NCBI GenBank assembly: GCA_000432775.1 | Contig: HF990356.1 | Coordinates: 1-64,000, forward strand | Length of the DNA stretch: 64,000 nucleotides | Direction: 5' to 3' | From: Alistipes sp. CAG:831 | Lineage (GTDB): Bacteria > Bacteroidota > Bacteroidia > Bacteroidales > UBA932 | In this document: one piece after another, positions 45,382 to 53,696 of the stretch | How the letters are laid out: the number at the start of each line of letters is the position of its first letter | Numbering within the stretch: position 1 is the first letter of the stretch | Translations under genes and position numbers: made by a program | The notes under the pieces: generated by a model | The model's input: the letters and a program-made list of their open reading frames with translations, nothing else | What the model was told of the DNA's origin: nothing | Database searches by the model: none

Positions 45382-47484
45382 ATGGGAAGGCTAAGGATAC
45401 TCATATCGCTGCTGATGCTGCTGTCCGCACTTCCTGCGTGGCCGCAGGGCGGAAGAAACACCGGGCAGCAGGAGGACAGAGACTCGCTTGTCCGTCTACT
45501 TCAGGCAGATATGGCCCGCCTGGTGGAGATAAACGGGAAGGAGTACCGCAAGGTGGTCGGGGACGCAGTGTTCCTGCACAACGGCACATACCTGTACTGC
45601 GACAGTGCGTACTGGAATGTCACCGAGGAATATATTGACGCACTCGGCAGTATCCGGATAGTTCAGGAAAATACCCTTCTCACCGGAGACAGCATCAAGT
45701 ACGTCATTCCGGAGAATACCGCCAAGTTCAGGGGGCATCTGGTGGAACTGGTGGACAGGGACAGCAATGTGCTCAGGACCAATTATCTTGACTACAATAC
45801 CAAGGACAGCGTCGCTTTTTTCTACCGCGGAGGAGCAATGAAGGACTCTGACGGAAACCTTATAGAGAGCATCACCGGCAGGTACAGTTCTCCCCTTGAG
45901 CGTTTTGACTTCATCGGGCAGGTGGCCATGTTCTCCGACTCACTTTTCTTTGTCTGCGATACGCTTTACTATGATACTAAGAGGGAAATTGCCCGTTTTC
46001 ATGGCAATACCCAGGGTTGGTACGGGGACAATACCATTTCCTCCGGCGCAGGCCGGTATGAGAGGACTGTGGAGAAACTCTATTTTCGGAAGGATGTACA
46101 CATCCTCACTGAGGATTATGAGATGTGGAGCGACTCCCTCTACTATGATCGCCTTACGGAGTACTCTCACCTTCTGGGCAATGTCCAGCTCCTGGATACA
46201 GTGGACAAGGCCATTGCGCTGGCGGGTGAACTGCGCTTCTGGAATGAGCCGCGGAGGGCGGAGCTATACCGCTCCCCTGCGCTGGTGACGATAGACGAGA
46301 ATGAGGAAGGGGTGCGGGATTCGGTGTTTCTGTCGGGAGACACATTGATATATTATACCATGCGCATGTGCGATGTGGACAGTGCAGTAGCAGCTGCTGC
46401 AAAGGAGAGGTATGAAGCTGCCCTGGTCGACCCCATGCAGCAAAAAAAATCCTCCGGATCTCCGGCGTCAGGGGCTTCAGGAGCCGGACCGGCGGCCGGG
46501 GCAGCCAGATCTGCCGGAGCCGCGTCCAGGTTGCAGCCCGGGCCCGGAACACTGCCGTCTCCGTATTACCCGCCTGAGGACACTCTGTCTGTGACGGATT
46601 CCATTCAGGCTCCTGATTCTTTGTCTGTCCAGGACACCCTTGCAGTCCCGGACTCTCTTGCAGTCCCGGATTCCCTTGCTGCGCTTGGACTGGACAGCAC
46701 TTCCTGTGCGGCGGACTCGCTGGAGTTGCCTCCTCCGCCGGACACTACCGAGGTTACTTTCATGGAGGCGTGGCACCATGTGCGCATCTACAAGAGTGAC
46801 ATACAGATACGTTGCGACTCTCTCCTGTTTACGTCCATAGACTCCATCGCCCGTCTGTTTACCGAACCGATGCTCTGGTATGAGATAAAGAGCCAGATAA
46901 AAGCTGACAGCATGCAGTTTCTTTTCCGTAACCAGACTCTCGACCGGGGTTATCTGTTCTCCAATGCATTCGTAATATCGGAGGAGGAACCGGGCAAGTA
47001 TTACCATCAGATAAAGTCTCCCGAGATGATAGGATATTTCGAGAACAGCCAGGTTTCCCGGTTTGATGCTCTGGGCGGTGTGACAGCCATGTTCTATGTT
47101 GCGGAGGACTCTGTGATAACTACGATGAACCAGAAGGAGTGCCGTCTTATGACCGGGCGCCTCAAGGACGGGCAGCTGCAGCGGATACTGTATACCGACA
47201 ACATCAAGAGCGATGCGTGGCCGGTATGGAAACTGACTCAGGAGCAGAGCCGTCTCAGAGATTTCAACTGGACTCCGGAGCTGCGGCCGGCCTCCCGTTA
47301 CGATGTGACGGCCAGAGGTGTCCGTGCATCCAGAAGAGCGGAGTCGGTACCTTCTCCCAATTTCCCCACCTTCAAATATGCCGAAAAGTATTTCGAAGGA
47401 TACATGAGTGGGATAATACGTGAAATAGACGGCAGAAAGCCTTTGATTTGGATAGAAAGACAGGATTTTTTTGTACATTTGTAG
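45382..47484 (+). CDS. OstA/LptA-like protein with hexapeptide repeat insert
   Basis: A 700-residue exported protein (leader ending near PAWPQ, residue 22). The N-terminal section, about 50-340, consists of OstA/LptA-type beta repeats with lines such as DSIKYVIPENTAKFRGHLVEL. LptA-type proteins form the periplasmic bridge for LPS. Residues about 370-460 are a low-complexity Ser/Ala/Gly/Pro insert with a six-unit hexapeptide array (residues 399-434). A second conserved section, about 470-640, resembles further OstA-type strands. The family is known in Bacteroidetes as a large OstA-like protein. ATG 45382 lies 4 bases after the SurA-like gene; an upstream in-frame extension overlaps that gene. 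The hutH promoter lies within its last codons. Confidence 0.8.
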   Translation: MGRLRILISLLMLLSALPAWPQGGRNTGQQEDRDSLVRLLQADMARLVEINGKEYRKVVGDAVFLHNGTYLYCDSAYWNVTEEYIDALGSIRIVQENTLLTGDSIKYVIPENTAKFRGHLVELVDRDSNVLRTNYLDYNTKDSVAFFYRGGAMKDSDGNLIESITGRYSSPLERFDFIGQVAMFSDSLFFVCDTLYYDTKREIARFHGNTQGWYGDNTISSGAGRYERTVEKLYFRKDVHILTEDYEMWSDSLYYDRLTEYSHLLGNVQLLDTVDKAIALAGELRFWNEPRRAELYRSPALVTIDENEEGVRDSVFLSGDTLIYYTMRMCDVDSAVAAAAKERYEAALVDPMQQKKSSGSPASGASGAGPAAGAARSAGAASRLQPGPGTLPSPYYPPEDTLSVTDSIQAPDSLSVQDTLAVPDSLAVPDSLAALGLDSTSCAADSLELPPPPDTTEVTFMEAWHHVRIYKSDIQIRCDSLLFTSIDSIARLFTEPMLWYEIKSQIKADSMQFLFRNQTLDRGYLFSNAFVISEEEPGKYYHQIKSPEMIGYFENSQVSRFDALGGVTAMFYVAEDSVITTMNQKECRLMTGRLKDGQLQRILYTDNIKSDAWPVWKLTQEQSRLRDFNWTPELRPASRYDVTARGVRASRRAESVPSPNFPTFKYAEKYFEGYMSGIIREIDGRKPLIWIERQDFFVHL
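46576..46683 (+). repeat. six tandem 18-bp units encoding a Pro-Asp-Ser-Leu-Ala-Val type hexapeptide
   Basis: Six consecutive codon blocks translate as EDTLSV, TDSIQA, PDSLSV, QDTLAV, PDSLAV and PDSLAA. Units five (46639-46656 covers its core phase) and six (46657-46674) are nearly identical at DNA level, while the earlier ones have diverged. The array lies in the low-complexity insert of the OstA-like protein. Confidence 0.85.
47474..47481 (+). promoter_or_regulatory. TAnnTTTG promoter of the hut operon
   Basis: TACATTTG fits the -7 consensus and overlaps the final codons of the OstA-like gene, whose stop is at 47482-47484. The hutH ATG is 30 bases downstream. Confidence 0.65.
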
Positions 47485-47511
47485 GATATTTGACAAAATA
47501 CCTATAAATGT

Positions 47512-49008
47512 ATGATACAGTTTGATATAGATGTCCTTCAGCATTCCTTTGAGGATGTGAGGACGCTCCTTGATCCCGAGTGCCGCCTGCATCTGGGCGA
47601 AGCTTCCCGTAAAAGAATTGAGAAATGCCGCAGTTATCTTGATGAGCGGATGAAGAGCCAGAAGGCTCCGATATATGGAGTTACTACCGGTTTCGGTTCT
47701 CTCTGCAATGTGTCAGTGGACCGTGACCAGCTGTCGCAGCTGCAGAAGAATCTCGTGATGTCCCATGCCTGCGGAGTAGGAGATGAGGTCCGCCCTGAGA
47801 TTGTGCGCCTGATGCTGGCCCTTAAAGTCAAGTCACTCTCCTATGGATATTCCGGAGTGAGAGTGGAGACAGTGGAGAGGCTGGTGGATTTCTTCAACGA
47901 GGGTATAACGCCCGTGGTCTATCAGCAGGGTTCTCTCGGTGCGTCCGGAGACCTGGCCCCTCTGGCCAATATGTGCCTGCCTTTGCTGGGCCTCGGCGAA
48001 TTCGACTATAAGGGCCGCAGATATCCCGGCAGTGAACTGGAGAAACTCTTCGGCTGGAAGCCTCTTACTCTGGCGTCGAAGGAGGGTCTGGCGCTTCTCA
48101 ACGGTACGCAGTTCATGCTGGCCCATGCCGTATGGTGTCTCTGTCATGCGAAACATATCTCGGCAGTTGCCGACAAGATAGCCACAGTCTCCCTCGAGGC
48201 CTTCAACGGCCGTAAGGAGCCGTTCACACCCGGAGTGCATGCAGTCCGTCCTCACAGGGGACAGATGGAGACCGCCCGCGTCATTCTCGGCTATCTCCAG
48301 GGCAGCCAGCTCATTGACGGCCCCGGCAAGGAAGTCCAGGACCCCTATTCGTTCCGCTGCGTACCCCAGGTGCACGGAGCTTCCAAGGATGCGCTCGGAT
48401 ACGTGGAGAGCGTCTTCATGACGGAGGTCAACAGTGCTACGGACAATCCGACCGTTCTTCCTGACGAGAATCAGGTCATCTCGGCCGGAAACTTCCACGG
48501 TCAGCCGCTGTCCATCACCCTGGATTTCCTGGCTATTGCCATGGCAGAGCTGGGCTCCATCTCCGAACGCCGTACATATCAGTTGATCTCAGGCAAGAGA
48601 GGCCTTCCCTCGTTCCTGGTGGCCAAGTCAGGGCTGAACTCGGGATTCATGATTCCCCAGTATGCCGCGGCATCCATCGTCAGCCAGAACAAGCAGCTGT
48701 GCACTCCCTGCGTGGTGGACACCATTGATTCGTCGCAGGGTCAGGAGGACCATGTCAGCATGGGAGCCAATGCCGCAACCAAATGCGTGAGGGTAGTGGA
48801 GAACGTGGAGAAGATACTCGGCATAGAGATGTTCAACGCAGCTCAGGCTCTCGAGTTCCGCCATCGCGCCGGAGCGGGCAAGTCTTCGCCTGTCATCGAG
48901 AAGTTTTTCGAGGATTACCGCAGGACTGTACCTTTCGTGGAGGAAGATACGGTGATGTACACCCATATAAAGGATTCTGTGGATTTTATTAAGAATACAG
49001 AAATTTAA
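47512..49008 (+). CDS. hutH: histidine ammonia-lyase
   Basis: A 498-residue enzyme removing ammonia from histidine to give urocanate. The electrophilic MIO cofactor forms from Ala144-Ser145-Gly146 in GSLGASGDLAP. Further family motifs are YGVTTGFGSL near 52 and a QDHVSMG-like EDHVSMGANAA near 415. Length is normal. It is the first gene of a four-gene operon for histidine degradation. The next step, urocanate hydratase (HutU), is not encoded in this window. Confidence 0.96.
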   Translation: MIQFDIDVLQHSFEDVRTLLDPECRLHLGEASRKRIEKCRSYLDERMKSQKAPIYGVTTGFGSLCNVSVDRDQLSQLQKNLVMSHACGVGDEVRPEIVRLMLALKVKSLSYGYSGVRVETVERLVDFFNEGITPVVYQQGSLGASGDLAPLANMCLPLLGLGEFDYKGRRYPGSELEKLFGWKPLTLASKEGLALLNGTQFMLAHAVWCLCHAKHISAVADKIATVSLEAFNGRKEPFTPGVHAVRPHRGQMETARVILGYLQGSQLIDGPGKEVQDPYSFRCVPQVHGASKDALGYVESVFMTEVNSATDNPTVLPDENQVISAGNFHGQPLSITLDFLAIAMAELGSISERRTYQLISGKRGLPSFLVAKSGLNSGFMIPQYAAASIVSQNKQLCTPCVVDTIDSSQGQEDHVSMGANAATKCVRVVENVEKILGIEMFNAAQALEFRHRAGAGKSSPVIEKFFEDYRRTVPFVEEDTVMYTHIKDSVDFIKNTEI

Positions 49009-49010
49009 AA

Positions 49011-50273
49011 ATGTCCATTTTTATAAAAAATATAAAAAAACTTGTCAATGTGCGGGAGACGGCACCTTCTGTACCGTTGCGCGGAGAGGAGATGCTGTCG
49101 CTCCCCTGTCTGGACGACGCCTGGCTGCTGACAGACGGGGAGAGTATCGCAGCGGTCGGCAGGATGCAGGACCTCAAGCCGGAGGAACTGGAGGCGATGG
49201 AAATTTCTGCGGATGAAGTGATTGATGCTGATGGCAGGATGGTATTTCCTTCCTATTGTGACTCCCATACGCATCTGGTATATGCCGGCAGCCGCGAGAT
49301 GGAGTTCATGGACAAGCTGCGGGGCCTTTCCTATCAGGAGATTGCCCGCCGCGGAGGAGGTATCCTCAATTCTGTGGAGCTGCTGCACAATACCCCAGAG
49401 GACGACCTTCTGCAGCAGACCCTTGTCCGAGCGTGGGAGATAATCTCCCTGGGTACCGGTGCGGTGGAGATCAAGAGCGGTTACGGCCTGACAGTGGAGG
49501 ATGAGGTCAAGATGCTCCGGGTTGCCCGCAGAGTGGGGGAGGAGACTCCGCTCAAGGTCCGTGCGACTTTCCTCGGAGCCCATGCCGTGCCCGCCCGTTA
49601 CAAAGGTAACCGGGAGGGGTATGTGGACGAGATTATCCGTGATATCATGCCGGCCGTCGCAGCCGAGGGACTGGCTGACTATGTGGATATTTTCGTGGAG
49701 GAGGGATTTTTCACGGTGGAGGATGCATCCAGGATTTTCGAGGCTGCCGCAAGATACGGTATGGTCCCGAAAGTGCATGCCAACCAGATGAGTTTCTCGG
49801 GCGGAGTGCAGGTGGGAGTGCGTTACGGCGCCGCTTCCGTCGACCATCTCGAGTTTACCGGTCCTGATGAATTCAAGGCCCTGCAGGGCAGCGGTACCAT
49901 TGCCACCCTGCTTCCGGGAGCTACATTTTTCCTGGATATGGATTATCCGCGGGCAAAGGATATGCTGGAGTACGGCCTGCCCCTTGCCATTGCCTCCAAC
50001 TACAACCCGGGGTCCTGCCCTTCGGGCGACATGAAGTTCATGATGGCGCTGGCCATGATCAAAATGCGCCTCACCCCCGAGACTGTTCTCAATGCCGCTA
50101 CGGTCAACGGCTCGTTCGCCATGGGAGTAGCCTCAGAATACGGGAGCATTACTCCCGGGAAGAAGGCTTCCTTCTTCATTACCAAGAAAATCCCCTCATA
50201 CGAATTCGTTCCCTACAGTTTCACATCACAACTGATTGAGAACATAATTTTAAACGGTAAGATATATGGATAG
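49011..50273 (+). CDS. hutI: imidazolonepropionase
   Basis: A 420-residue amidohydrolase opening imidazolone propionate to N-formimino-L-glutamate, the third step of histidine breakdown. The metal site includes DSHTHLVYAG near residue 82 and further His residues (VHANQMSFSGG near 262 and ASVDHLEF near 278). The family Asp is in SNYNPGSCPSGD near 328. Length is normal. It begins 2 bases after hutH and overlaps the next gene by 8 bases. Confidence 0.95.
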   Translation: MSIFIKNIKKLVNVRETAPSVPLRGEEMLSLPCLDDAWLLTDGESIAAVGRMQDLKPEELEAMEISADEVIDADGRMVFPSYCDSHTHLVYAGSREMEFMDKLRGLSYQEIARRGGGILNSVELLHNTPEDDLLQQTLVRAWEIISLGTGAVEIKSGYGLTVEDEVKMLRVARRVGEETPLKVRATFLGAHAVPARYKGNREGYVDEIIRDIMPAVAAEGLADYVDIFVEEGFFTVEDASRIFEAAARYGMVPKVHANQMSFSGGVQVGVRYGAASVDHLEFTGPDEFKALQGSGTIATLLPGATFFLDMDYPRAKDMLEYGLPLAIASNYNPGSCPSGDMKFMMALAMIKMRLTPETVLNAATVNGSFAMGVASEYGSITPGKKASFFITKKIPSYEFVPYSFTSQLIENIILNGKIYG

Positions 50274-50916
50274 TTACAAGACCCCTCTGGGTGAGATTAA
50301 AATCACGGTGATAGGTCATGCCTCACTGCTTGTCGAATGGAACGGAAAATACATCTATTCCGATCCTTACAGCGAAGCAGGCGACTTTTCCGGCAGGGAG
50401 AAGGCCGACCTGATACTTATCACTCATAACCATTATGACCACTATGACGAGTCGGCCTGGTCCAAAATAGTGACGGACAGGACAATTTTCGTGGTCAGTC
50501 AGGATGTGGGCAAGGTCTCGGACAGGTATGTGGTGCTCAAGAACGGAGAGTCCTACAACTATGAGGGGCTGATGATCCATGCGGTACATGCCTACAATGT
50601 CAACCGCCGCAACGAGGCAGGAGAACTCTTCCATCCCAGAGGTGTCGGCAACGGCTATATCCTGGATTTCGGAGGTTTCCGCCTGTATGTGGCCGGAGAT
50701 ACCGAGCCTATTCCGGAGATGAAGCACATAACCGGCATCGACATCGCTTTCCTTCCCAAGAACCTGCCTTACACCATGACTGATGAGGAGTTCGTGCAAG
50801 TGGCGAACACCATACGCCCCAAGTATCTGTATCCGATTCACTATTTCGAACTGGACGTAGCGAAGCTCATCGGCATGCTGGATACCGGCATTACCATGAT
50901 AGTAAACAACAAATAA
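50266..50916 (+). CDS. UlaG-like metallo-beta-lactamase-fold hydrolase in the hut operon
   Basis: A 216-residue MBL-fold protein of the UlaG-like subgroup. Metal-binding residues are His54, His56, Asp58 and His59 in THNHYDHYD, with a later AGDTEPI near residue 145 and HYF near 191. Such proteins hydrolyse small substrates (UlaG itself acts on an ascorbate lactone), but the substrate here is unknown. The overlap with hutI and the 13-base gap to the FtcD gene place it firmly inside the operon. It could act on a pathway intermediate or side product; that is inference. It is not a known replacement for urocanate hydratase. Confidence 0.85.
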   Translation: MDSYKTPLGEIKITVIGHASLLVEWNGKYIYSDPYSEAGDFSGREKADLILITHNHYDHYDESAWSKIVTDRTIFVVSQDVGKVSDRYVVLKNGESYNYEGLMIHAVHAYNVNRRNEAGELFHPRGVGNGYILDFGGFRLYVAGDTEPIPEMKHITGIDIAFLPKNLPYTMTDEEFVQVANTIRPKYLYPIHYFELDVAKLIGMLDTGITMIVNNK

Positions 50917-50929
50917 CAAATAATCAGAA

Positions 50930-52627
50930 ATGACACGTAAACTTATCGAGTGCGTCCCCAACTTCAGCGAGGGACGCGATATGCAGATTATCAAACAGAT
51001 TACCGACGCCGCTGAGAGTGTCGAGGGTGTAAAGCTCCTGGATGTGGACCCCGGTGCGGCGACCAACCGTACGGTAGTGACTTTCGTAGGTGAGCCGGAG
51101 AAGGTCATGGAGGCCGCTTTCCGCGCTGTCAGGAAGGCTTCCGAGGTTATCGACATGAGGCATCATCACGGCGAGCATCCCCGTATGGGCGCCACCGATG
51201 TATGCCCCCTCGTGCCTATCGCGGGCGTGACAATGGAGGAGTGCGCGGAATATGCCCGTACCCTGGCCAAAAGGATAGGCGAGGAGCTCGGTATCCCCGT
51301 ATTCTGCTATGAGAGCGCAGCCTATACCGAGGCACGCAGGAATTTGGCAGTATGCCGCGCAGGCGAATATGAGGGCCTGGCGAAGAGGTTTGCCGACGGG
51401 GAGAAACCGGATTTCGGTCCTGCCGTCATTGATGACTATACTGCACGGACAGGTGCGACGGCAGTGGGAGCCAGGGATTTCCTCGTGGCTATAAACTATA
51501 ACCTCAATACCACCTCCACCCGTCGTGCCAACTCCGTGGCCTTCGACGTGCGTGAGAAGGGACGCAAGAAGAGGGAAGGTGATCCCATCACCGGCAAGGT
51601 GGTGAAGGATGAGAACGGCAACGTGGTGTGGATTCCCGGAACACTGAAGGGCTGCAAGGCCATAGGCTGGTACATCGAGGAGTATGGTATCGCCCAGGTG
51701 TCAATGAACGTTACCAATATCAATGTGACACCGGTGCACGTAGCATTCGACGAGGTGTGCGACAAGGCGCATGCCCGCGGCCTGAGGGTGACCGGTTCGG
51801 AGATAGTCGGCCTTATTCCCAAGAAGGTGCTCATCGACGCCGGCAAGCACTATCTGGCCAAGCAGAACCGCTCCTGCGGTATTCCCGAGGAGGATATCAT
51901 AAAGATTGCCGTGAAGTCCATGGGACTGGACGATCTCAAGCCGTTCAACCCCCGCGAGAAGGTGATCGAGTACATCCTCGAGGACAGCGACAGGACTCCC
52001 AAGCTGGTGGACCTGACCGTACGCGGCTTTGCGGAGGAGACCTCCCGCGAGTCCCCGGCTCCCGGCGGCGGTTCCATTTCCGCATACATGGGTTCTCTCG
52101 GTGCGGCTCTCGGCGCGATGGTGGCCAACCTGTCCTCCCACAAGAGAGGCTGGGACGACCAGTGCCCCAAGTTCTCCGAGTGGGCTGAGAAGGGCCAGGA
52201 ACTGATGTACGAGCTGCTGCATCTGGTGGATGAGGATACCGCCGCATTCAACCGTATCATGGATGCCATGTCCCTGCCCAAGAAGACCGACGAGGAGAAG
52301 GCTGCACGTGCGGCTGCAATGCAGGATGCGACGCTTTACGCCACAGAGGTGCCTCTGAGGACGATGAAGGCATCCTACAAGGTGTTTGAGCTGGTTGAGG
52401 CCATGGCCTCGGAGGGTAATCCCAACTCTGTCTCCGATGCAGGTGTGGGTGCTCTGGCCGCCCGTTCCGCAGTCCTCGGCGCTTTCCTCAATGTGAAGAT
52501 CAATGCAGCCGGACTGAAGGACCGCGAGAAGGCCGATGCTCTCGTGGCCGAGGCGGCAGTCATAGCTGAGGAGGCTGTGAAAGAGGAGGCTAAGATTATC
52601 GAAATAGTGAATGGGAAGATAGGGTAA
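50930..52627 (+). CDS. ftcD: glutamate formimidoyltransferase / formimidoyl-tetrahydrofolate cyclodeaminase fusion
   Basis: A 565-residue bifunctional enzyme. The formiminotransferase part (about 1-330; begins LIECVPNFSEGRD) moves the formimino group from formiminoglutamate to tetrahydrofolate. The cyclodeaminase part (about 350-560; SPAPGGGSISAYMGSLGAAL near 380) releases ammonia and leaves 5,10-methenyl-tetrahydrofolate. The fused form also occurs in animals. It is last of the hut operon and ends at a terminator. It connects histidine catabolism to the folate pool that feeds GlyA and Fmt. Confidence 0.95.
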   Translation: MTRKLIECVPNFSEGRDMQIIKQITDAAESVEGVKLLDVDPGAATNRTVVTFVGEPEKVMEAAFRAVRKASEVIDMRHHHGEHPRMGATDVCPLVPIAGVTMEECAEYARTLAKRIGEELGIPVFCYESAAYTEARRNLAVCRAGEYEGLAKRFADGEKPDFGPAVIDDYTARTGATAVGARDFLVAINYNLNTTSTRRANSVAFDVREKGRKKREGDPITGKVVKDENGNVVWIPGTLKGCKAIGWYIEEYGIAQVSMNVTNINVTPVHVAFDEVCDKAHARGLRVTGSEIVGLIPKKVLIDAGKHYLAKQNRSCGIPEEDIIKIAVKSMGLDDLKPFNPREKVIEYILEDSDRTPKLVDLTVRGFAEETSRESPAPGGGSISAYMGSLGAALGAMVANLSSHKRGWDDQCPKFSEWAEKGQELMYELLHLVDEDTAAFNRIMDAMSLPKKTDEEKAARAAAMQDATLYATEVPLRTMKASYKVFELVEAMASEGNPNSVSDAGVGALAARSAVLGAFLNVKINAAGLKDREKADALVAEAAVIAEEAVKEEAKIIEIVNGKIG

Positions 52628-52640
52628 TCACTCCCTGTAT

Positions 52641-52682
52641 GTCCCCGTAACGGTCAACGGGACGGGGACTTTTGATTTTTTC
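52641..52682 (+). terminator. rho-independent terminator of the hut operon
   Basis: An 8-bp GC-rich stem (52641-52648 with 52662-52669) is followed by two T-runs. The fabH promoter follows within 20 bases. Confidence 0.85.
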
Positions 52683-52693
52683 GCCAAAATGTA

Positions 52694-52701
52694 TATTTTT
52701 G
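52694..52701 (+). promoter_or_regulatory. TAnnTTTG promoter of the fab cluster
   Basis: TATTTTTG fits the -7 consensus, with TTTG at 52671-52674, 19 bases upstream, as a good -33 partner. The fabH ATG is 27 bases downstream. Confidence 0.7.
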
Positions 52702-52728
52702 CGCGATTTTAAAAAGTTAGCTAAGAGT

Positions 52729-53685
52729 ATGAGAATTATAGGAACTGGCAGTGCACGCCCCTCCAAGGTCGTGACCAATTCGATGCTGGAGAATTTTCTG
52801 GATACCAGCGACGAGTGGATCGTGACCCGTACAGGTATCCATGAGAGGCGTGTCATCTCCTCCGAGAATCTGGAGGATCTGGCCGCGACGGCCGCCCGTA
52901 ACGCTATGGAGAACGCCGGGATAACATCCGAGGATGTGGATTTCATCATCTGCTCCAATGTGGTGAACGAATACGTCACCCCCGGTCTGGGCTGCGTGAT
53001 ACAGGGTATGATAGGCGCTACATGTCCCACGATAGACATCAACTGCGCCTGCACCGGTTTCATTTACGCCCTTGATATCGCCGAGGCGTATCTGGCGACC
53101 AAGGATTTGAAGAACATCCTTATCGTCTGCGCCGAGGAGCCCGCCCGCATGATGAACTGGCACGACCGCTCCTCCTGTATCCTCTTCGGGGATGCCGCCG
53201 GTGCTGTCGTAGTAACCAAGGGTGATGACCTGAAAGCCATCCGCGTATCGACCCACTGCAAGGTGGAGGCCCTCTACCAGAAGCGCAAGCTCCAGCCGAC
53301 CCCCTTCATAACCAAGGAGGAGGTGGATACTGAAGGAGTGGTGATGAACGGTCAGGATGTGTTCAAGCTCGCCGTCTCGTCTTCCATCAAGGACATAGAC
53401 AAGGTGCTGACAATGGCAGGCATGACTGCAGACGAGATAGACCTGTATGTGCTGCATCAGGCCAATGTCCGCATCATCGAGTCCATCCGTCACTTTGTCA
53501 ACCAGGACAAGAGCAAGTTCCCCTTCAACCTGGACAGGTACGGCAACACCTCTTCGGCATCGATTCCGGCCCTGCTGGACGATCTCAATAGAGGAAATCA
53601 ATTAAAAACAGGAGAAATGTTGCTGCTCAGTGCTTTCGGAGCAGGTTTCACGACCGGGGCATGTATTCTCCGCTGGTCAAAGTAA
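52729..53685 (+). CDS. fabH: beta-ketoacyl-ACP synthase III
   Basis: A 318-residue condensing enzyme that starts fatty-acid chains by joining an acyl-CoA to malonyl-ACP. The catalytic Cys108 lies in INCACTGFIYAL, with His in LHQANVRII near 244 and Asn in GNTSSASIP near 274, completing the Cys-His-Asn triad. ATG 52729 is used; the upstream in-frame extension contains the promoter. It is first of the cluster fabH-fabF-fabZ-fabG. No acpP gene is present between them. Confidence 0.93.
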   Translation: MRIIGTGSARPSKVVTNSMLENFLDTSDEWIVTRTGIHERRVISSENLEDLAATAARNAMENAGITSEDVDFIICSNVVNEYVTPGLGCVIQGMIGATCPTIDINCACTGFIYALDIAEAYLATKDLKNILIVCAEEPARMMNWHDRSSCILFGDAAGAVVVTKGDDLKAIRVSTHCKVEALYQKRKLQPTPFITKEEVDTEGVVMNGQDVFKLAVSSSIKDIDKVLTMAGMTADEIDLYVLHQANVRIIESIRHFVNQDKSKFPFNLDRYGNTSSASIPALLDDLNRGNQLKTGEMLLLSAFGAGFTTGACILRWSK

Positions 53686-53696
53686 AATAAAACGAT

